Position numbers and translations under genes: made by a program. The notes under the pieces are model-generated. The model made no database searches. It was given only the letters and a program-made list of their open reading frames with translations, and was not told the origin of the DNA. Shown piece after piece: positions 15,290 through 24,607 of a DNA stretch of 37,494 nucleotides. Source of the DNA: an uncultured Clostridium sp. (GTDB lineage Bacteria; Bacillota; Clostridia; Lachnospirales; Lachnospiraceae); assembly GCA_947644195.1 (NCBI GenBank), contig CANRZB010000040.1, positions 1 to 37,494 of the forward strand. The letters run 5' to 3'. Every line of letters starts with the position of its first letter. Position 1 is the first letter of the stretch.

Positions 15290-15505
15290 TTATAATTCCG
15301 TCACTTCGGAAATTTCAGGCGGATACACAAAATTTTCAATCATCTGGTCATAGCATTTTTCACACAATACAAAAGAATGCATCTGCATATCCTTAGAAGA
15401 AAAATATCCCCATTGTTTCTTTGCTTCAAAAACATCTTCCACGGGTATCCCATGCTCCATCTTGATCACTCTGCCACAGGCATTACAATACATCTCTTTC
15501 ATCAT
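15290..15505 (-). CDS. Small zinc-ribbon-like protein
   Basis: 71 residues with two CxxC pairs (YCNACG near residues 6-9 and CEKCY near 49-52) that could bind one zinc. GGAGG lies 6 bases before the first of two adjacent ATG codons. It appears to be monocistronic: a terminator follows and about 140 bases separate it from rimI upstream. I do not recognise a function; the last third is acidic. Confidence 0.72.
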   Translation of the reverse strand: MMKEMYCNACGRVIKMEHGIPVEDVFEAKKQWGYFSSKDMQMHSFVLCEKCYDQMIENFVYPPEISEVTEL

Positions 15506-15642
15506 CTCCTGCCTCCATTCTTCTGTACCTATTTTTCAGATCATTTTTCTTTTTCCGTAATATGTAATCAGTATAGAATCATTTGACCAAAATGTATAGT
15601 GGGAATGTCTGGCAGAGCCCAACCCCTTGTTACACTGGTGTA

Positions 15643-16107
15643 CTAAAGCAGACGCTCCATCATCAGAGCATCCTCCAGGGGATCACTGTAATACTGTTTC
15701 CGCACACCAATCGACTGAAATCCATGCTGCTCGTACAGTTTTCTGGCAGGCAGGTTGGATTCCCTGACTTCCAATAAGATTCTCTGCATCCCCTGTTTCC
15801 TGCAACTATCCATCCCTTGCAACAAAAGTCCAGAAGCAACCCCCGAACAGCGGACATTCTGCGCCACCGCCATATTACACAAATCTCCGTCTTCTGCCGT
15901 ACACCAGATGCCCAGATATCCCTGTACCACACCGTTCTCCTCTGCTACCAGGTAAATGGTATCCTGCTGTTTCAGGGCAGATAGAAAGCTCTGTTCACTC
16001 CATGGCCGGGAAAAAATCTGCTGTTCCAAAATCACAACCTGCTTCAAATCTTCCAACCTCATTCTACGAATCATTTTCTTCCCCTGTTTTTCTGTTTTTT
16101 CAGCCAT
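15643..16107 (-). CDS. rimI: Ribosomal protein alanine acetyltransferase-like GNAT (RimI family)
   Basis: 154 residues of GNAT fold. The N-terminal IRRMRLEDLKQV segment, the acetyl-CoA loop near NVRCSGVASG and the ARKLYEQHGF motif typical of RimI are visible. RimI acetylates the N-terminus of ribosomal protein S18, and in Bacillota the gene is regularly linked to tsaB. Its ATG overlaps the tsaB stop (TAATG), implying coupling. An alternative start at 16074 has a better GGGGAAG site and would fit the family N-terminus. Confidence 0.9.
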   Translation of the reverse strand: MAEKTEKQGKKMIRRMRLEDLKQVVILEQQIFSRPWSEQSFLSALKQQDTIYLVAEENGVVQGYLGIWCTAEDGDLCNMAVAQNVRCSGVASGLLLQGMDSCRKQGMQRILLEVRESNLPARKLYEQHGFQSIGVRKQYYSDPLEDALMMERLL

Positions 16108-16832
16108 TACTTAAATTCCGAATCTTCCCGCTGCAGGCGTTCCTCACGCTCACGTTCAGCCTGGGATTTTCGCAGATAGATGGGATGGTGTTCCTCTGCC
16201 GTCTGGATTTTACCCTGCTGGTAATAAATTTCTCCCAGCGCAGCCACAGAAGCAGCACTCTGTCTGCATAGATGCAGTGGGGCCACCTGGAAATCTAAGT
16301 CTGCAACCTGTGAGATCGTTTCTTGATATGTCGTGACTCCATCACCCAACAGCATAACAGATTCCTGATATTCGGCTAACTCCTCCAGAATTTCCTCAAT
16401 GCCCACAGCTTTCTGCTCTGCCACAATCTCTATGCAGTTTGGCGCCACACGATAAATCCCTGTATAGACCTGGTTTCTTCTGGCGTCCATCATCGGACAG
16501 ACCAAACCAGGGCTCCCCGCCAGCCGATACGCCATCCCCTCCAAGGTTGGCACCGGGACAATTGGCTTCTCCAACGCCAGCCCCAATCCCTTTACCGTTG
16601 ATGCACCAATCCGCAGCCCGGTAAAAGATCCCGGTCCGGCTGCCACCGCGATAGCATCCACTTCTTTCAGGGTAATCCCGGACATTTGCACAACCTGATC
16701 AATCATTGGCAGTAACGTCTGCGAATGGGTCAGCTTATTATTCACTGTAAACTCAGCAACCAGAACACCATCTGCGGTCATTGCAGCAGATGCCACCGTT
16801 CCAGAACTGTCAATCCCTAATATCTTCATCAT
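16107..16832 (-). CDS. tsaB: tRNA threonylcarbamoyladenosine biosynthesis protein TsaB
   Basis: 241 residues. TsaB is the inactive TsaD paralogue that dimerises with TsaD in t6A synthesis. The start ILGIDSSGTVASAA, the VAAGPGSFTGLRIG motif and PVPTLEGMA are characteristic. It lies between tsaE (15 bases upstream) and rimI (overlapping). The C-terminal 40 residues are rich in Glu and Arg. Confidence 0.95.
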   Translation of the reverse strand: MMKILGIDSSGTVASAAMTADGVLVAEFTVNNKLTHSQTLLPMIDQVVQMSGITLKEVDAIAVAAGPGSFTGLRIGASTVKGLGLALEKPIVPVPTLEGMAYRLAGSPGLVCPMMDARRNQVYTGIYRVAPNCIEIVAEQKAVGIEEILEELAEYQESVMLLGDGVTTYQETISQVADLDFQVAPLHLCRQSAASVAALGEIYYQQGKIQTAEEHHPIYLRKSQAEREREERLQREDSEFK

Positions 16833-16847
16833 TCTCCTTGTTCTCCA

Positions 16848-17279
16848 TCATCTAGCAATACAAATCTTCCGGTAATCTAATCCCTGTGCAGGATCTTTGG
16901 TAATGGTTACATTAATACAATGATCTGGTAAAATTTCGGAAACCAGCTCCGCCCATTCTACCAGACAGACCCCATCCCCAAAGAAATAATCCTCATAACC
17001 AACTTCTTCCATTTCTTCCACATCGGCAATCCGGTAAACATCAAAATGGTACAGGGGCATCCGCCCCGATTCGTAAATCTGAACAATCGTAAATGTAGGG
17101 CTGCTAACCGGTTCCTCGATACCCATTCCTTCCGCAAAACCTTTGGTGAAGACCGTCTTACCCACTCCCAGATCTCCATGCAGCAAAACAATTTCCCCTG
17201 ACCTGCAGGAAAGCCCTAGCTGCCTTCCAACCTCCCTGGTTTCCTCTGCGGAATAGCTCTCCATCCACTCTTTATTCAT
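16848..17279 (-). CDS. tsaE: tRNA threonylcarbamoyladenosine biosynthesis ATPase TsaE
   Basis: 143 residues, normal for this P-loop ATPase that drives TsaB-TsaD turnover. Walker A GDLGVGKT, SSPTFTIVQIYE and the FDVYRI motif are present, with LVEWAE near the end. The ATG lies inside the end of the upstream YcxB-like gene (8-base overlap). Confidence 0.95.
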   Translation of the reverse strand: MNKEWMESYSAEETREVGRQLGLSCRSGEIVLLHGDLGVGKTVFTKGFAEGMGIEEPVSSPTFTIVQIYESGRMPLYHFDVYRIADVEEMEEVGYEDYFFGDGVCLVEWAELVSEILPDHCINVTITKDPAQGLDYRKICIAR

Positions 17280-17859
17280 GATCGGTATCTCCTTCTATGT
17301 CCGAAACCGAAATTCCATCCCCAGAACCTGTCTCCAGTTCCTCCTTGTTTTCCTGGGATTCAGGTTCATAATCTTTATATTTCTCTAACATATTCCGAAT
17401 CAATGTAAGCAACTCCTCGTAACGGGCACCACATTGTTTCCTTGGAAAAATAAAAGCCCGGACTGGAGACATGTATAAATAGACTGCATTTTTGCTCTGT
17501 ACCATTTTACGGACATCATACCAGGGAATCTGCACCTGCTGCTCCCCTTGGGAAACCTCTATCCCTTCTTCCCCCACACAATATTGAAGCGGTGCGTTGA
17601 TATCCTGATTCCGCAACCGCTGCATAAACGCCTTGCCATAAAGCATGATCGGCTGCACCACCGTAAACAATAGCCCAATAATTACCAAAGCCAGTTTCGC
17701 GCTTCCATCCAATACTTCATAGCGGGCTGCGCAAACTGCCAGGCAGCCAATACTAAGCAATAGGCCAAACACACCGGATGCACTGCAATACGTATGCCTC
17801 ATGGAAAACACATATAATTCAGATACCGATAAATCTACCTGAAAACGAATATCCTCCAT
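17272..17859 (-). CDS. YcxB-like membrane protein
   Basis: 195 residues. Two adjacent membrane segments (about 25-75) are followed by a cytoplasmic domain with the pattern of YcxB-like proteins (GIEVSQGEQQVQIPWYDVRKM, then YMSPVRAFIFPRK), and an acidic disordered tail. Function is unknown in this family. The frame could begin at 17955, but ATG 17859 is preferred because GGGAGGTG lies a few bases upstream. It leads the tsaE-tsaB-rimI operon and overlaps tsaE by 8 bases. Confidence 0.78.
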   Translation of the reverse strand: MEDIRFQVDLSVSELYVFSMRHTYCSASGVFGLLLSIGCLAVCAARYEVLDGSAKLALVIIGLLFTVVQPIMLYGKAFMQRLRNQDINAPLQYCVGEEGIEVSQGEQQVQIPWYDVRKMVQSKNAVYLYMSPVRAFIFPRKQCGARYEELLTLIRNMLEKYKDYEPESQENKEELETGSGDGISVSDIEGDTDHE

Positions 17860-18011
17860 ATCACACCTCCCTAATTCCTTCCTTTGTTCCTTCCAACTCC
17901 ACAAACAGGCTGGACTCTCTGCCATTCCCTGCTTTCCTATTGCGCCATTCCACATTCCTACACATTATACCAAACCACATCAAAAAAACAATACACTCCT
18001 GACCTTATTTA

Positions 18012-18020
18012 TGATATACT
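18012..18020 (+). promoter_or_regulatory. Extended -10 promoter of the RelA/SpoT-domain gene
   Basis: TGATATACT is an extended -10 element (TG, one base, TATACT at 18015-18020) without a convincing -35 box. It lies about 37 bases upstream of ATG 18057, and GGAGGGGG precedes that ATG. Confidence 0.5.
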
Positions 18021-18056
18021 AACAGAAAATGGGGGAATCATAGGAGGGGGCTGCTT

Positions 18057-19922
18057 ATGAAAAAACAAAATAATGACACCGCATTGCAAGAGCGGATTCA
18101 ACAAGAAATTGACTTTGATAAATTAAACGATTTTTGCGATCATCTAACCGAAGCGATCCAGGAAATCTTTCGTTCCAGCGGATTATATTTCCGCATTTTT
18201 TCCCGCGTTAAATCTATTGAATCCATCGCAGAAAAAATTACCCGCAGACAGTATGGCACGGAGCAAAATCCCAAAAAGCTCCAAGATCTGGTAGGCATCC
18301 GCGTGGTTCTTTACTACTATGACGATCTCAGTATTTGCCGGGATATCATGGAAAGCACGTTTCAGATGATTGATGAATGGTCACGCACCAATCGAACAGC
18401 AAATGAATTTAAAGCTACAAAAATCAACGGTGTCTTCCGTTTTCCATCGGAATACTTCGGATTATACAAAAAAGAGCTCTGGGAACTGCCGATTGACACG
18501 ACCTTTGAAGTCCAATTTCGCACGATATTTTTTGAGGGCTGGCATGAAATTGAACATGATATGCGTTATAAAAGCCTGCTCTCTGATGAACAATTCTGGA
18601 AAGGTAGTGAGGAACTGTCCCGCATCCTGAACTGTGTCCTGGCAAATCTGGAATTAAGCGACTGGTCCCTGGTACAATTATTTGACCAGCTTTCCTATAA
18701 TCATTATAAAAATGGCAATTGGGAACTGATGCTCAAGAGTAAATTCCGTATTCGAATTGATGATAACAGCACAATGCATCCAGAGATCTCTGCTCTGTTT
18801 GACCGTGAACATGAGACGGCCCTCCAATTTCTGGAATGTTCCCGCAAAGACCTGATCCGGGAATTACTAAAACTGGACGCTGCAAACCTGAATTATAATC
18901 TTATTGTCAAACTGTTAAATAACTGTTTTATCCACAACGAAGAACTCGAAGCTATTTTTACTAAGTTGCCAGAAATACGAGAAGAACGGAACTATCAGAA
19001 AACCGTATTTCAGCGGTTGGATTCCTCCGTATTATTCCATCTGGAACTCCCACTGCTACACAAAGAAACCCGAACACTGGAATCAGAATTTAACAATGGA
19101 GCCAGTATTTTGTTCAAATGGGCCAGATTTAAATTTAATTCGGTATTTGAAGATATGCCTGCAACCTTGTGCAGTTACCGGAACAAACTTCCCGGATACC
19201 GAATTTACTTTGACTATCAACCAGATAAACTAGCGTTCTCCATGAAGATTGATTATATCGACAGCAAGTCCATCGGAACTCTCTGGCATATACATTCCTA
19301 TATTACACAGTTAGAGGATAGAAAACTACATTTTTATCACATGACTTCCCGGGACATGCCAAATGAAATCTCCCAACATTCCACTTTTGTAAAACCATCA
19401 TTTTTGACCGATCTCTCCACGAAAGTAGGGCTGATGGATATCGCACGACTCAGTACCAAGGCACGTTTTATCGTAACGGAAAATGATTTTGTACAATTCC
19501 ATAACCTGATAGAAGATCCCGCACGGAAACTTCCCGTGATCGCTCTTCTACAGCAACAGAAAGAAAACTCCGACGAACAAGGAAAGGAATCATTTGGCGG
19601 TTATGACATGAATACCTTCACGATAAACGGAGTTCGTCTGGCGAAAGTGACTGGATTGTACAGCCATATCTATATGTTGGACCAGGAACGGATCTCCGAT
19701 TTTGCAGAACGGTTTTCCTGCGATGCCTGCCAAATGCCGGGTGCTGTCTGTATCTTCTGGCCACATGATCAGCAGCTGCCTATGGAAGTCTATACACAGG
19801 AAATGATCTGTGCCGCTGATTTTGACTTTAACCATTCGGTATTCCACGACCAAAATATTTCCGAAAAAGCATTTCGCCATAAACTGGTACAGATGATGAA
19901 GGATGATAATGTAATGCATTAG
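18057..19922 (+). CDS. Large RelA/SpoT-domain protein, atypical synthetase motif
   Basis: 621 residues. Residues 25-175 match the RelA/SpoT nucleotidyltransferase domain: RVKSIESIAEK (50-60), the metal Asp77 in DLVGIRV, Glu151 in EVQFRT and GWHEIEHDMRYK. The NGYxSLH segment that stacks the substrate base in canonical (p)ppGpp synthetases is replaced by NGVFRFP (124-130), losing the Tyr and His. No HD hydrolase, TGS or ACT domain is present. Residues 190-320 are helical; 330-621 are an unrecognised mixed domain. It differs from RelP/RelQ in both length and this motif. It may make a different nucleotide or be inactive. Monocistronic, converging on the HtrA-like gene. Confidence 0.78.
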   Translation: MKKQNNDTALQERIQQEIDFDKLNDFCDHLTEAIQEIFRSSGLYFRIFSRVKSIESIAEKITRRQYGTEQNPKKLQDLVGIRVVLYYYDDLSICRDIMESTFQMIDEWSRTNRTANEFKATKINGVFRFPSEYFGLYKKELWELPIDTTFEVQFRTIFFEGWHEIEHDMRYKSLLSDEQFWKGSEELSRILNCVLANLELSDWSLVQLFDQLSYNHYKNGNWELMLKSKFRIRIDDNSTMHPEISALFDREHETALQFLECSRKDLIRELLKLDAANLNYNLIVKLLNNCFIHNEELEAIFTKLPEIREERNYQKTVFQRLDSSVLFHLELPLLHKETRTLESEFNNGASILFKWARFKFNSVFEDMPATLCSYRNKLPGYRIYFDYQPDKLAFSMKIDYIDSKSIGTLWHIHSYITQLEDRKLHFYHMTSRDMPNEISQHSTFVKPSFLTDLSTKVGLMDIARLSTKARFIVTENDFVQFHNLIEDPARKLPVIALLQQQKENSDEQGKESFGGYDMNTFTINGVRLAKVTGLYSHIYMLDQERISDFAERFSCDACQMPGAVCIFWPHDQQLPMEVYTQEMICAADFDFNHSVFHDQNISEKAFRHKLVQMMKDDNVMH

Positions 19923-19981
19923 GATGGAAACCAACTTTTTCGATCGCTCAAAACCTTCCAAGGAAAGAATCTCTGACCAGA

Positions 19982-21259
19982 TTACCGGACCGTCACCTTG
20001 AGCTTCTTTTTCTTGCTCTGGGAATCGTCCAGACGGTAAACGGTAACCGTAATCTCCTGGCCAGACTGACAATCTGCAAGATACCGATGCAACTCATCCA
20101 TGCTCTGCACCGCCTGTCCGTCCACCTCAGTTATCACATCTGCTACACGCAGCTTTCCGTCATAGGCAGGGGATTTCAATGCAATCTCCTGAATATAGAT
20201 CCCCGGAATTCCTAGCGTCTTAAAATCCTCCTGCCGAACACGGATGCCATAAATTCCCAGATGCGGAGTCTCCCTGCCCTGTATCATCCGGTTCAGATCC
20301 TCCGTCAGATCCGACAAGCTGAAAAATGCCGTATCAATTTCCCCGGTTTCTTTGGTATGTTTGGCAGACAACATGCCCACCAACTGGCCCTGTGTATTTA
20401 ATACAAAGCCCCTGCGGTCTTTTTGATAGGATAAATCCATCGTAAATAATTGTATCTCATGATCCAGAACCGGAACCGGAATGATTTCGCTCGTAATTAA
20501 GCCGGAACTCACAGAATAAATTCGGCCATTTGGTTTTCCCACAACCAATGCCGCCCTGCCTAACGACAGCGTCGAATAATCTCCCAGTTCCGCAATTACC
20601 ATTTCCGCCTGCTCCTGTTTCGTAAGCTGGGATTTCTCGACACATACCACTGCCAAGCCCAACCTTTCATTTGCTCCACTCACTTTTGCCGTAACCGTCT
20701 TTCCAAATATAAACTTTACTGCAACGGAAAGGGAATCGGCATAATCAGCCAAAGAATATTCTGTCAAAATGAAATACGATTTCTCACTCTCATGAAACAA
20801 TATGCCGCAATACGGCATAGAACCAGAGACATCCCTGGCTGCAAATACACTGGAAAATGTTGTGTCTGATTTATCCAATTGCACGATGGCCTCATTCGCA
20901 CGTCCCCCTATTTTGGCTAAATGACTGGACACTTTATCAAAATTCTCCAGATTGGATAACGTTTCCTGATCCACCCCATCAGCGACAGTCTGAACATCCA
21001 TCAACTGACTGGCGGTGGGACGAGCAGGAACCGCCACTACATTTTCATCCAAATCCTGCCAAGGAAAATACATTTGCATCACGGTAAAAGAAAGCGCAGA
21101 GATTCCTCCAAACAGAACGGCAGCACATAGAACCAATATGCTATAATGTAGCAATCGTATGACATTTTTGCGGCGCTGTGGTTTGATTTGCTCCCGGATA
21201 AAACGTTTTTTCATCTGATTGTGATCTCTGATTTCCTGCTCTTCTTTCTGTTCTTCCAT
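19982..21259 (-). CDS. HtrA-like membrane-anchored PDZ protein, apparent pseudoprotease
   Basis: 425 residues. A basic cytoplasmic stretch and one membrane helix (about 38-62) precede a trypsin-like domain (about 115-325) and a PDZ domain (about 332-415, IQEIALKSPAYDGKLRVADVITEVDGQ). The protease scaffold is clear from LSLGRAALVVGKPNGRIYSVSSGLI, but the three catalytic positions are replaced: Ser169 for His (ILTEYSLA), Gly201 for Asp (GLAVV) and an Arg pair (282-283) for the GNSGG serine. HtrA/DegP proteins normally degrade misfolded envelope proteins; this one would be a binding or scaffold form. GGGAGATGG precedes ATG 21259. It is divergent from mutS2. Confidence 0.82.
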   Translation of the reverse strand: MEEQKEEQEIRDHNQMKKRFIREQIKPQRRKNVIRLLHYSILVLCAAVLFGGISALSFTVMQMYFPWQDLDENVVAVPARPTASQLMDVQTVADGVDQETLSNLENFDKVSSHLAKIGGRANEAIVQLDKSDTTFSSVFAARDVSGSMPYCGILFHESEKSYFILTEYSLADYADSLSVAVKFIFGKTVTAKVSGANERLGLAVVCVEKSQLTKQEQAEMVIAELGDYSTLSLGRAALVVGKPNGRIYSVSSGLITSEIIPVPVLDHEIQLFTMDLSYQKDRRGFVLNTQGQLVGMLSAKHTKETGEIDTAFFSLSDLTEDLNRMIQGRETPHLGIYGIRVRQEDFKTLGIPGIYIQEIALKSPAYDGKLRVADVITEVDGQAVQSMDELHRYLADCQSGQEITVTVYRLDDSQSKKKKLKVTVR

Positions 21260-21335
21260 ATCACCATCTCCCTACATGGTACTGTTATTTCATAATTTTA
21301 ATATAACACAAACTTATGAATACGGTATGAATAAC

Positions 21336-21364
21336 TTGTTAAATGAGCCAGAAATGTGTATGAT
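21336..21364 (+). promoter_or_regulatory. Promoter of mutS2
   Basis: TTGTTA (21336-21341), 17 bases, TATGAT (21359-21364) with TG at the extended -10 position, about 55 bases upstream of the mutS2 ATG. AGGAGC lies just before that ATG. Confidence 0.6.
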
Positions 21365-21419
21365 AGACAAAAGCGCATGACAGAATAATAGAAATGAACG
21401 AAACTATAGGAGCAACATC

Positions 21420-23801
21420 ATGAATCAAAAGGTATTAAAAACATTAGAATACGATAAAATTATTCTGCAGTTGCAGGAGCATGCCGGATCAGCCGGGGGC
21501 CGGGAACTCTGTGCCAATCTGCTGCCGCAAACTGACAAGGATACCATAGAACTGGCACAACGGGAGACCTCAGACGCTCTGACCCACATAATGACGCAGG
21601 GCGGAGTCTCTTTTGGCGGGATCCGTGACATCCGGGAACACTTAAAACGCATGGACATCGGCGCCATATTGGGAATCGGAGATCTGTTAGATATTGCTGG
21701 ACTGTTAGCCACGGCCGGACAGGTCAAAGCTTTCTTTCGAAAAAGCCTGAACGAACACGATGAAACCGGAGATTCCCTCAACGAGAGATATCAATTGATT
21801 GAGCCCCTTTCTCCCCTGATGCAGGAAATCCGGCGCTGCATCCCGGAGCCGGAGGAAATTGCTGACGATGCAAGCCCGGGCCTTTCCCAGGTACGTCGCA
21901 AACTGAAATCTGCGGGCGCACGCATCCATGAACAGATGAACACCGTCCTCAACACCCACCGGAATATGCTGCAAGATCCTATTATCACGATGAGAAACGG
22001 TAGATATTGCCTGCCTGTCAAGGCGGAATACCGTACCTCTTTTCCCGGTATGCTGCACGACCAGTCATCTACCGGCTCTACCCTGTTTATTGAACCATCC
22101 TCGGTGGTAAAGATGAATAATGAAATCCGGGAACTGGAAGGACAGGAGCAGGAAGAAATCGAAAAAATACTGGCAGATTTAACAAATCAAGCGGCGGAGC
22201 AAAGCTTCTATCTGGAACAAAATTACCGGATCTTGACAGAGTTAGACTTTATCTTTGCCAAAGCTGCTCTGTCAAAAAAAATGAAAGCGACCCAGCCAAA
22301 ATTTCCACCGGAACAATATATAGAGATAAAACAGGGCAGGCATCCCCTGATCCCGGCAGATAAAGTCGTACCGATTCACATCCATTTGGGAAAAGATTTT
22401 TCTTTGTTGGTCGTAACCGGGCCAAACACCGGCGGTAAGACCGTTTCCCTGAAGACCATCGGCCTCTTTTCCCTCATGGGACAGGCGGGATTGCACATTC
22501 CTGCTTTCGACGGTTCCTGCCTGCGGATCTTTCAGGAAATTTATGCGGATATCGGGGACGAGCAAAGCATCGAGCAAAGCCTGAGTACCTTTTCCTCCCA
22601 TATGGTAAATACGGTCTCTATCCTGGAACAGGCAGACGACCAGAGCCTGGTTCTGTTTGACGAACTGGGAGCCGGCACAGATCCCGTGGAGGGTGCGGCA
22701 CTGGCAACCGCCATCCTGTCACATCTACACCAGCGAGGATGCATGGTAATGGCAACAACACATTACAGTGAATTAAAATTATATGCCCTGCAGACACCCG
22801 AGGTCGAAAACGCCTGCTGTGAGTTTGATGTTTCTACCCTGCGGCCTACCTACCGGCTTCTGATTGGGGTTCCGGGCAAGAGTAATGCATTTGCTATTTC
22901 CAGCAAATTAGGACTGTCCGATGAAATCATCGAAGACGCAAAAAAACATGTCGCTTCGGATGCAACCCAATTGGAGGATGTTCTGACAGATCTAGAAAAT
23001 ACAAGAACAAAACTGGAGCAGGAACATCAGACCACCGCAGAAAACCGAAAGGAGATCTCAAGGCTCAAAAAGGCATTGCAGGAGAAAAACGAGCGCATTG
23101 ACCAATCCAAAGAACGGATTTTACAGAATGCCAATGCAGAGGCGAGCCAGATCCTGGCAGAAGCCAAGGCATATGCAGATGAAACCATACGCAAATACCA
23201 GAAATGGGCGCAGAGTGACCAGCATATCCGGGAAATGGAAGCGGAGCGAAGCAAACTGAGAGAACAGATCTCCAAAAACCAGAGCAGCATAAAAACAAAA
23301 ACGCCGAAAAAACAATCCTCACGCCTCAAGGCATCAGACCTGTTTGTCGGTGCAGACGTACGAATCCTGTCGCTGAATTCCGCTGGTACCGTCAGCACCT
23401 TACCGAATGAAAAAGGCGAATTATTTGTTCAGGCAGGCCTGCTGCGCACCAAGGTTCATCTTAGAGATTTGGAACTGATAAAGCCAACAGCCCCTGAAAA
23501 ACCACAGCGGAGCAAATCAGGAAAAGGCAGTATTGGTATCGGCAAAGCCGCCTCCATCCACCAGGAAGTCAATCTGATCGGAATGACCGTAGACCAGGCA
23601 ATGCCAATCCTCGAAAAATACTTGGACGACGCTTATTTAGCGCATATGGCTCAGGTTACCATCATTCACGGAAGAGGGACTGGGGCGCTTCGCAATGCCG
23701 TCCACAATAAATTAAAGAAAATGAAGTATGTCAGCTCGTACCGGTTAGGAGAATTTGGCGAGGGGGATATGGGGGTAACCATTGTGACATTCCGCTCCTA
23801 A
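21420..23801 (+). CDS. mutS2: Endonuclease/ATPase MutS2
   Basis: 793 residues, full length for MutS2. It has the MutS core without the mismatch-recognition domain: Walker A GPNTGGKT (334-341), Walker B VLFDELGAGTD (about 412-422), a long coiled coil (about 515-630) and a C-terminal Smr domain (about 718-793) with the HGRGTGALR motif. MutS2 acts on branched DNA and on stalled or collided ribosomes. The Smr DLRG-type motif reads NLIG here, which may weaken nuclease activity. It has its own promoter; the two-component genes begin 80 bases later on the same strand. Confidence 0.95.
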   Translation: MNQKVLKTLEYDKIILQLQEHAGSAGGRELCANLLPQTDKDTIELAQRETSDALTHIMTQGGVSFGGIRDIREHLKRMDIGAILGIGDLLDIAGLLATAGQVKAFFRKSLNEHDETGDSLNERYQLIEPLSPLMQEIRRCIPEPEEIADDASPGLSQVRRKLKSAGARIHEQMNTVLNTHRNMLQDPIITMRNGRYCLPVKAEYRTSFPGMLHDQSSTGSTLFIEPSSVVKMNNEIRELEGQEQEEIEKILADLTNQAAEQSFYLEQNYRILTELDFIFAKAALSKKMKATQPKFPPEQYIEIKQGRHPLIPADKVVPIHIHLGKDFSLLVVTGPNTGGKTVSLKTIGLFSLMGQAGLHIPAFDGSCLRIFQEIYADIGDEQSIEQSLSTFSSHMVNTVSILEQADDQSLVLFDELGAGTDPVEGAALATAILSHLHQRGCMVMATTHYSELKLYALQTPEVENACCEFDVSTLRPTYRLLIGVPGKSNAFAISSKLGLSDEIIEDAKKHVASDATQLEDVLTDLENTRTKLEQEHQTTAENRKEISRLKKALQEKNERIDQSKERILQNANAEASQILAEAKAYADETIRKYQKWAQSDQHIREMEAERSKLREQISKNQSSIKTKTPKKQSSRLKASDLFVGADVRILSLNSAGTVSTLPNEKGELFVQAGLLRTKVHLRDLELIKPTAPEKPQRSKSGKGSIGIGKAASIHQEVNLIGMTVDQAMPILEKYLDDAYLAHMAQVTIIHGRGTGALRNAVHNKLKKMKYVSSYRLGEFGEGDMGVTIVTFRS

Positions 23802-23881
23802 CGAATGGCTTCCCCGCAAAATTATCAGTGATGTTATTTGTTACACCAGGAGATCAGATCGGAAAGATTGGGAGGTTCCAT

Positions 23882-24601
23882 ATGAAAGACAAACAAAAAA
23901 TATTAATAGTAGATGATGACGGGAACATTGCGGAATTAATCCAATTATACCTGACTAAGGAATGTTATGACACGACCATCGCAACGGATGGGGAAGCAGC
24001 TTTAACCATACTCAGACACTATCAGCCTGACCTGGTGCTGTTAGATATCATGCTGCCGGGAATCGACGGTTATGAGGTTCTACGGGAAATCCGCAAATCC
24101 TCTAATATCCCGGTAATCATGCTGTCAGCAAAGGGGGAAACCTTTGATAAAGTTCTGGGTTTGGAATTAGGTGCCGATGATTATATTATGAAACCCTTTG
24201 ATTCCAAAGAAATGGTTGCCCGCATTAAAGCAGTTCTGCGCCGGATATCGACATCCGACGAACAAACGGAAACTCAAAAAACCAAGGACCAAAAAGAATG
24301 TGTCACAATTACTGATCTGAGCGTCAACCTAGCAGACTACACGGTCATTTATCAGGACAAGCAGATTGAAATGCCGCCTAAGGAACTGGAATTGTTATAT
24401 TTTCTTGCCTCTCATGCCAATCAGGTATTTACCAGAGAACAGCTTCTGGATCATATCTGGAGCTATGATTATGCCGGAGATACCCGCACCGTTGATGTAC
24501 ATATCAAACGCCTTCGGGAGAAATTTCCTTATTCATCGGACTGGAAGATCAAGACAGTATGGGGGATTGGATACAAATTTGAATTAAAGCAAGGGGGCTG
24601 A
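23882..24601 (+). CDS. OmpR/PhoB-family response regulator
   Basis: 239 residues. Receiver domain (ILIVDDDG, acceptor Asp55 in LVLLDIM, Lys in MKPFD) and a winged-helix output domain with PPKELELLYFLASH, DHIWSYDYAGDTRTVDVHIKRLR and GIGYKFE, all typical of OmpR/PhoB. The frame extends to 23828, but ATG 23882 has GGGAGG six bases upstream and starts the receiver fold. The partner kinase begins 6 bases after the stop. Regulated genes cannot be read from here. Confidence 0.93.
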   Translation: MKDKQKILIVDDDGNIAELIQLYLTKECYDTTIATDGEAALTILRHYQPDLVLLDIMLPGIDGYEVLREIRKSSNIPVIMLSAKGETFDKVLGLELGADDYIMKPFDSKEMVARIKAVLRRISTSDEQTETQKTKDQKECVTITDLSVNLADYTVIYQDKQIEMPPKELELLYFLASHANQVFTREQLLDHIWSYDYAGDTRTVDVHIKRLREKFPYSSDWKIKTVWGIGYKFELKQGG

Positions 24602-24607
24602 TATTAC

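Noticed and set aside
15594-15642. Terminator after rimI
   Set aside because: Only short, imperfect stems without a T-run are visible on the minus strand.
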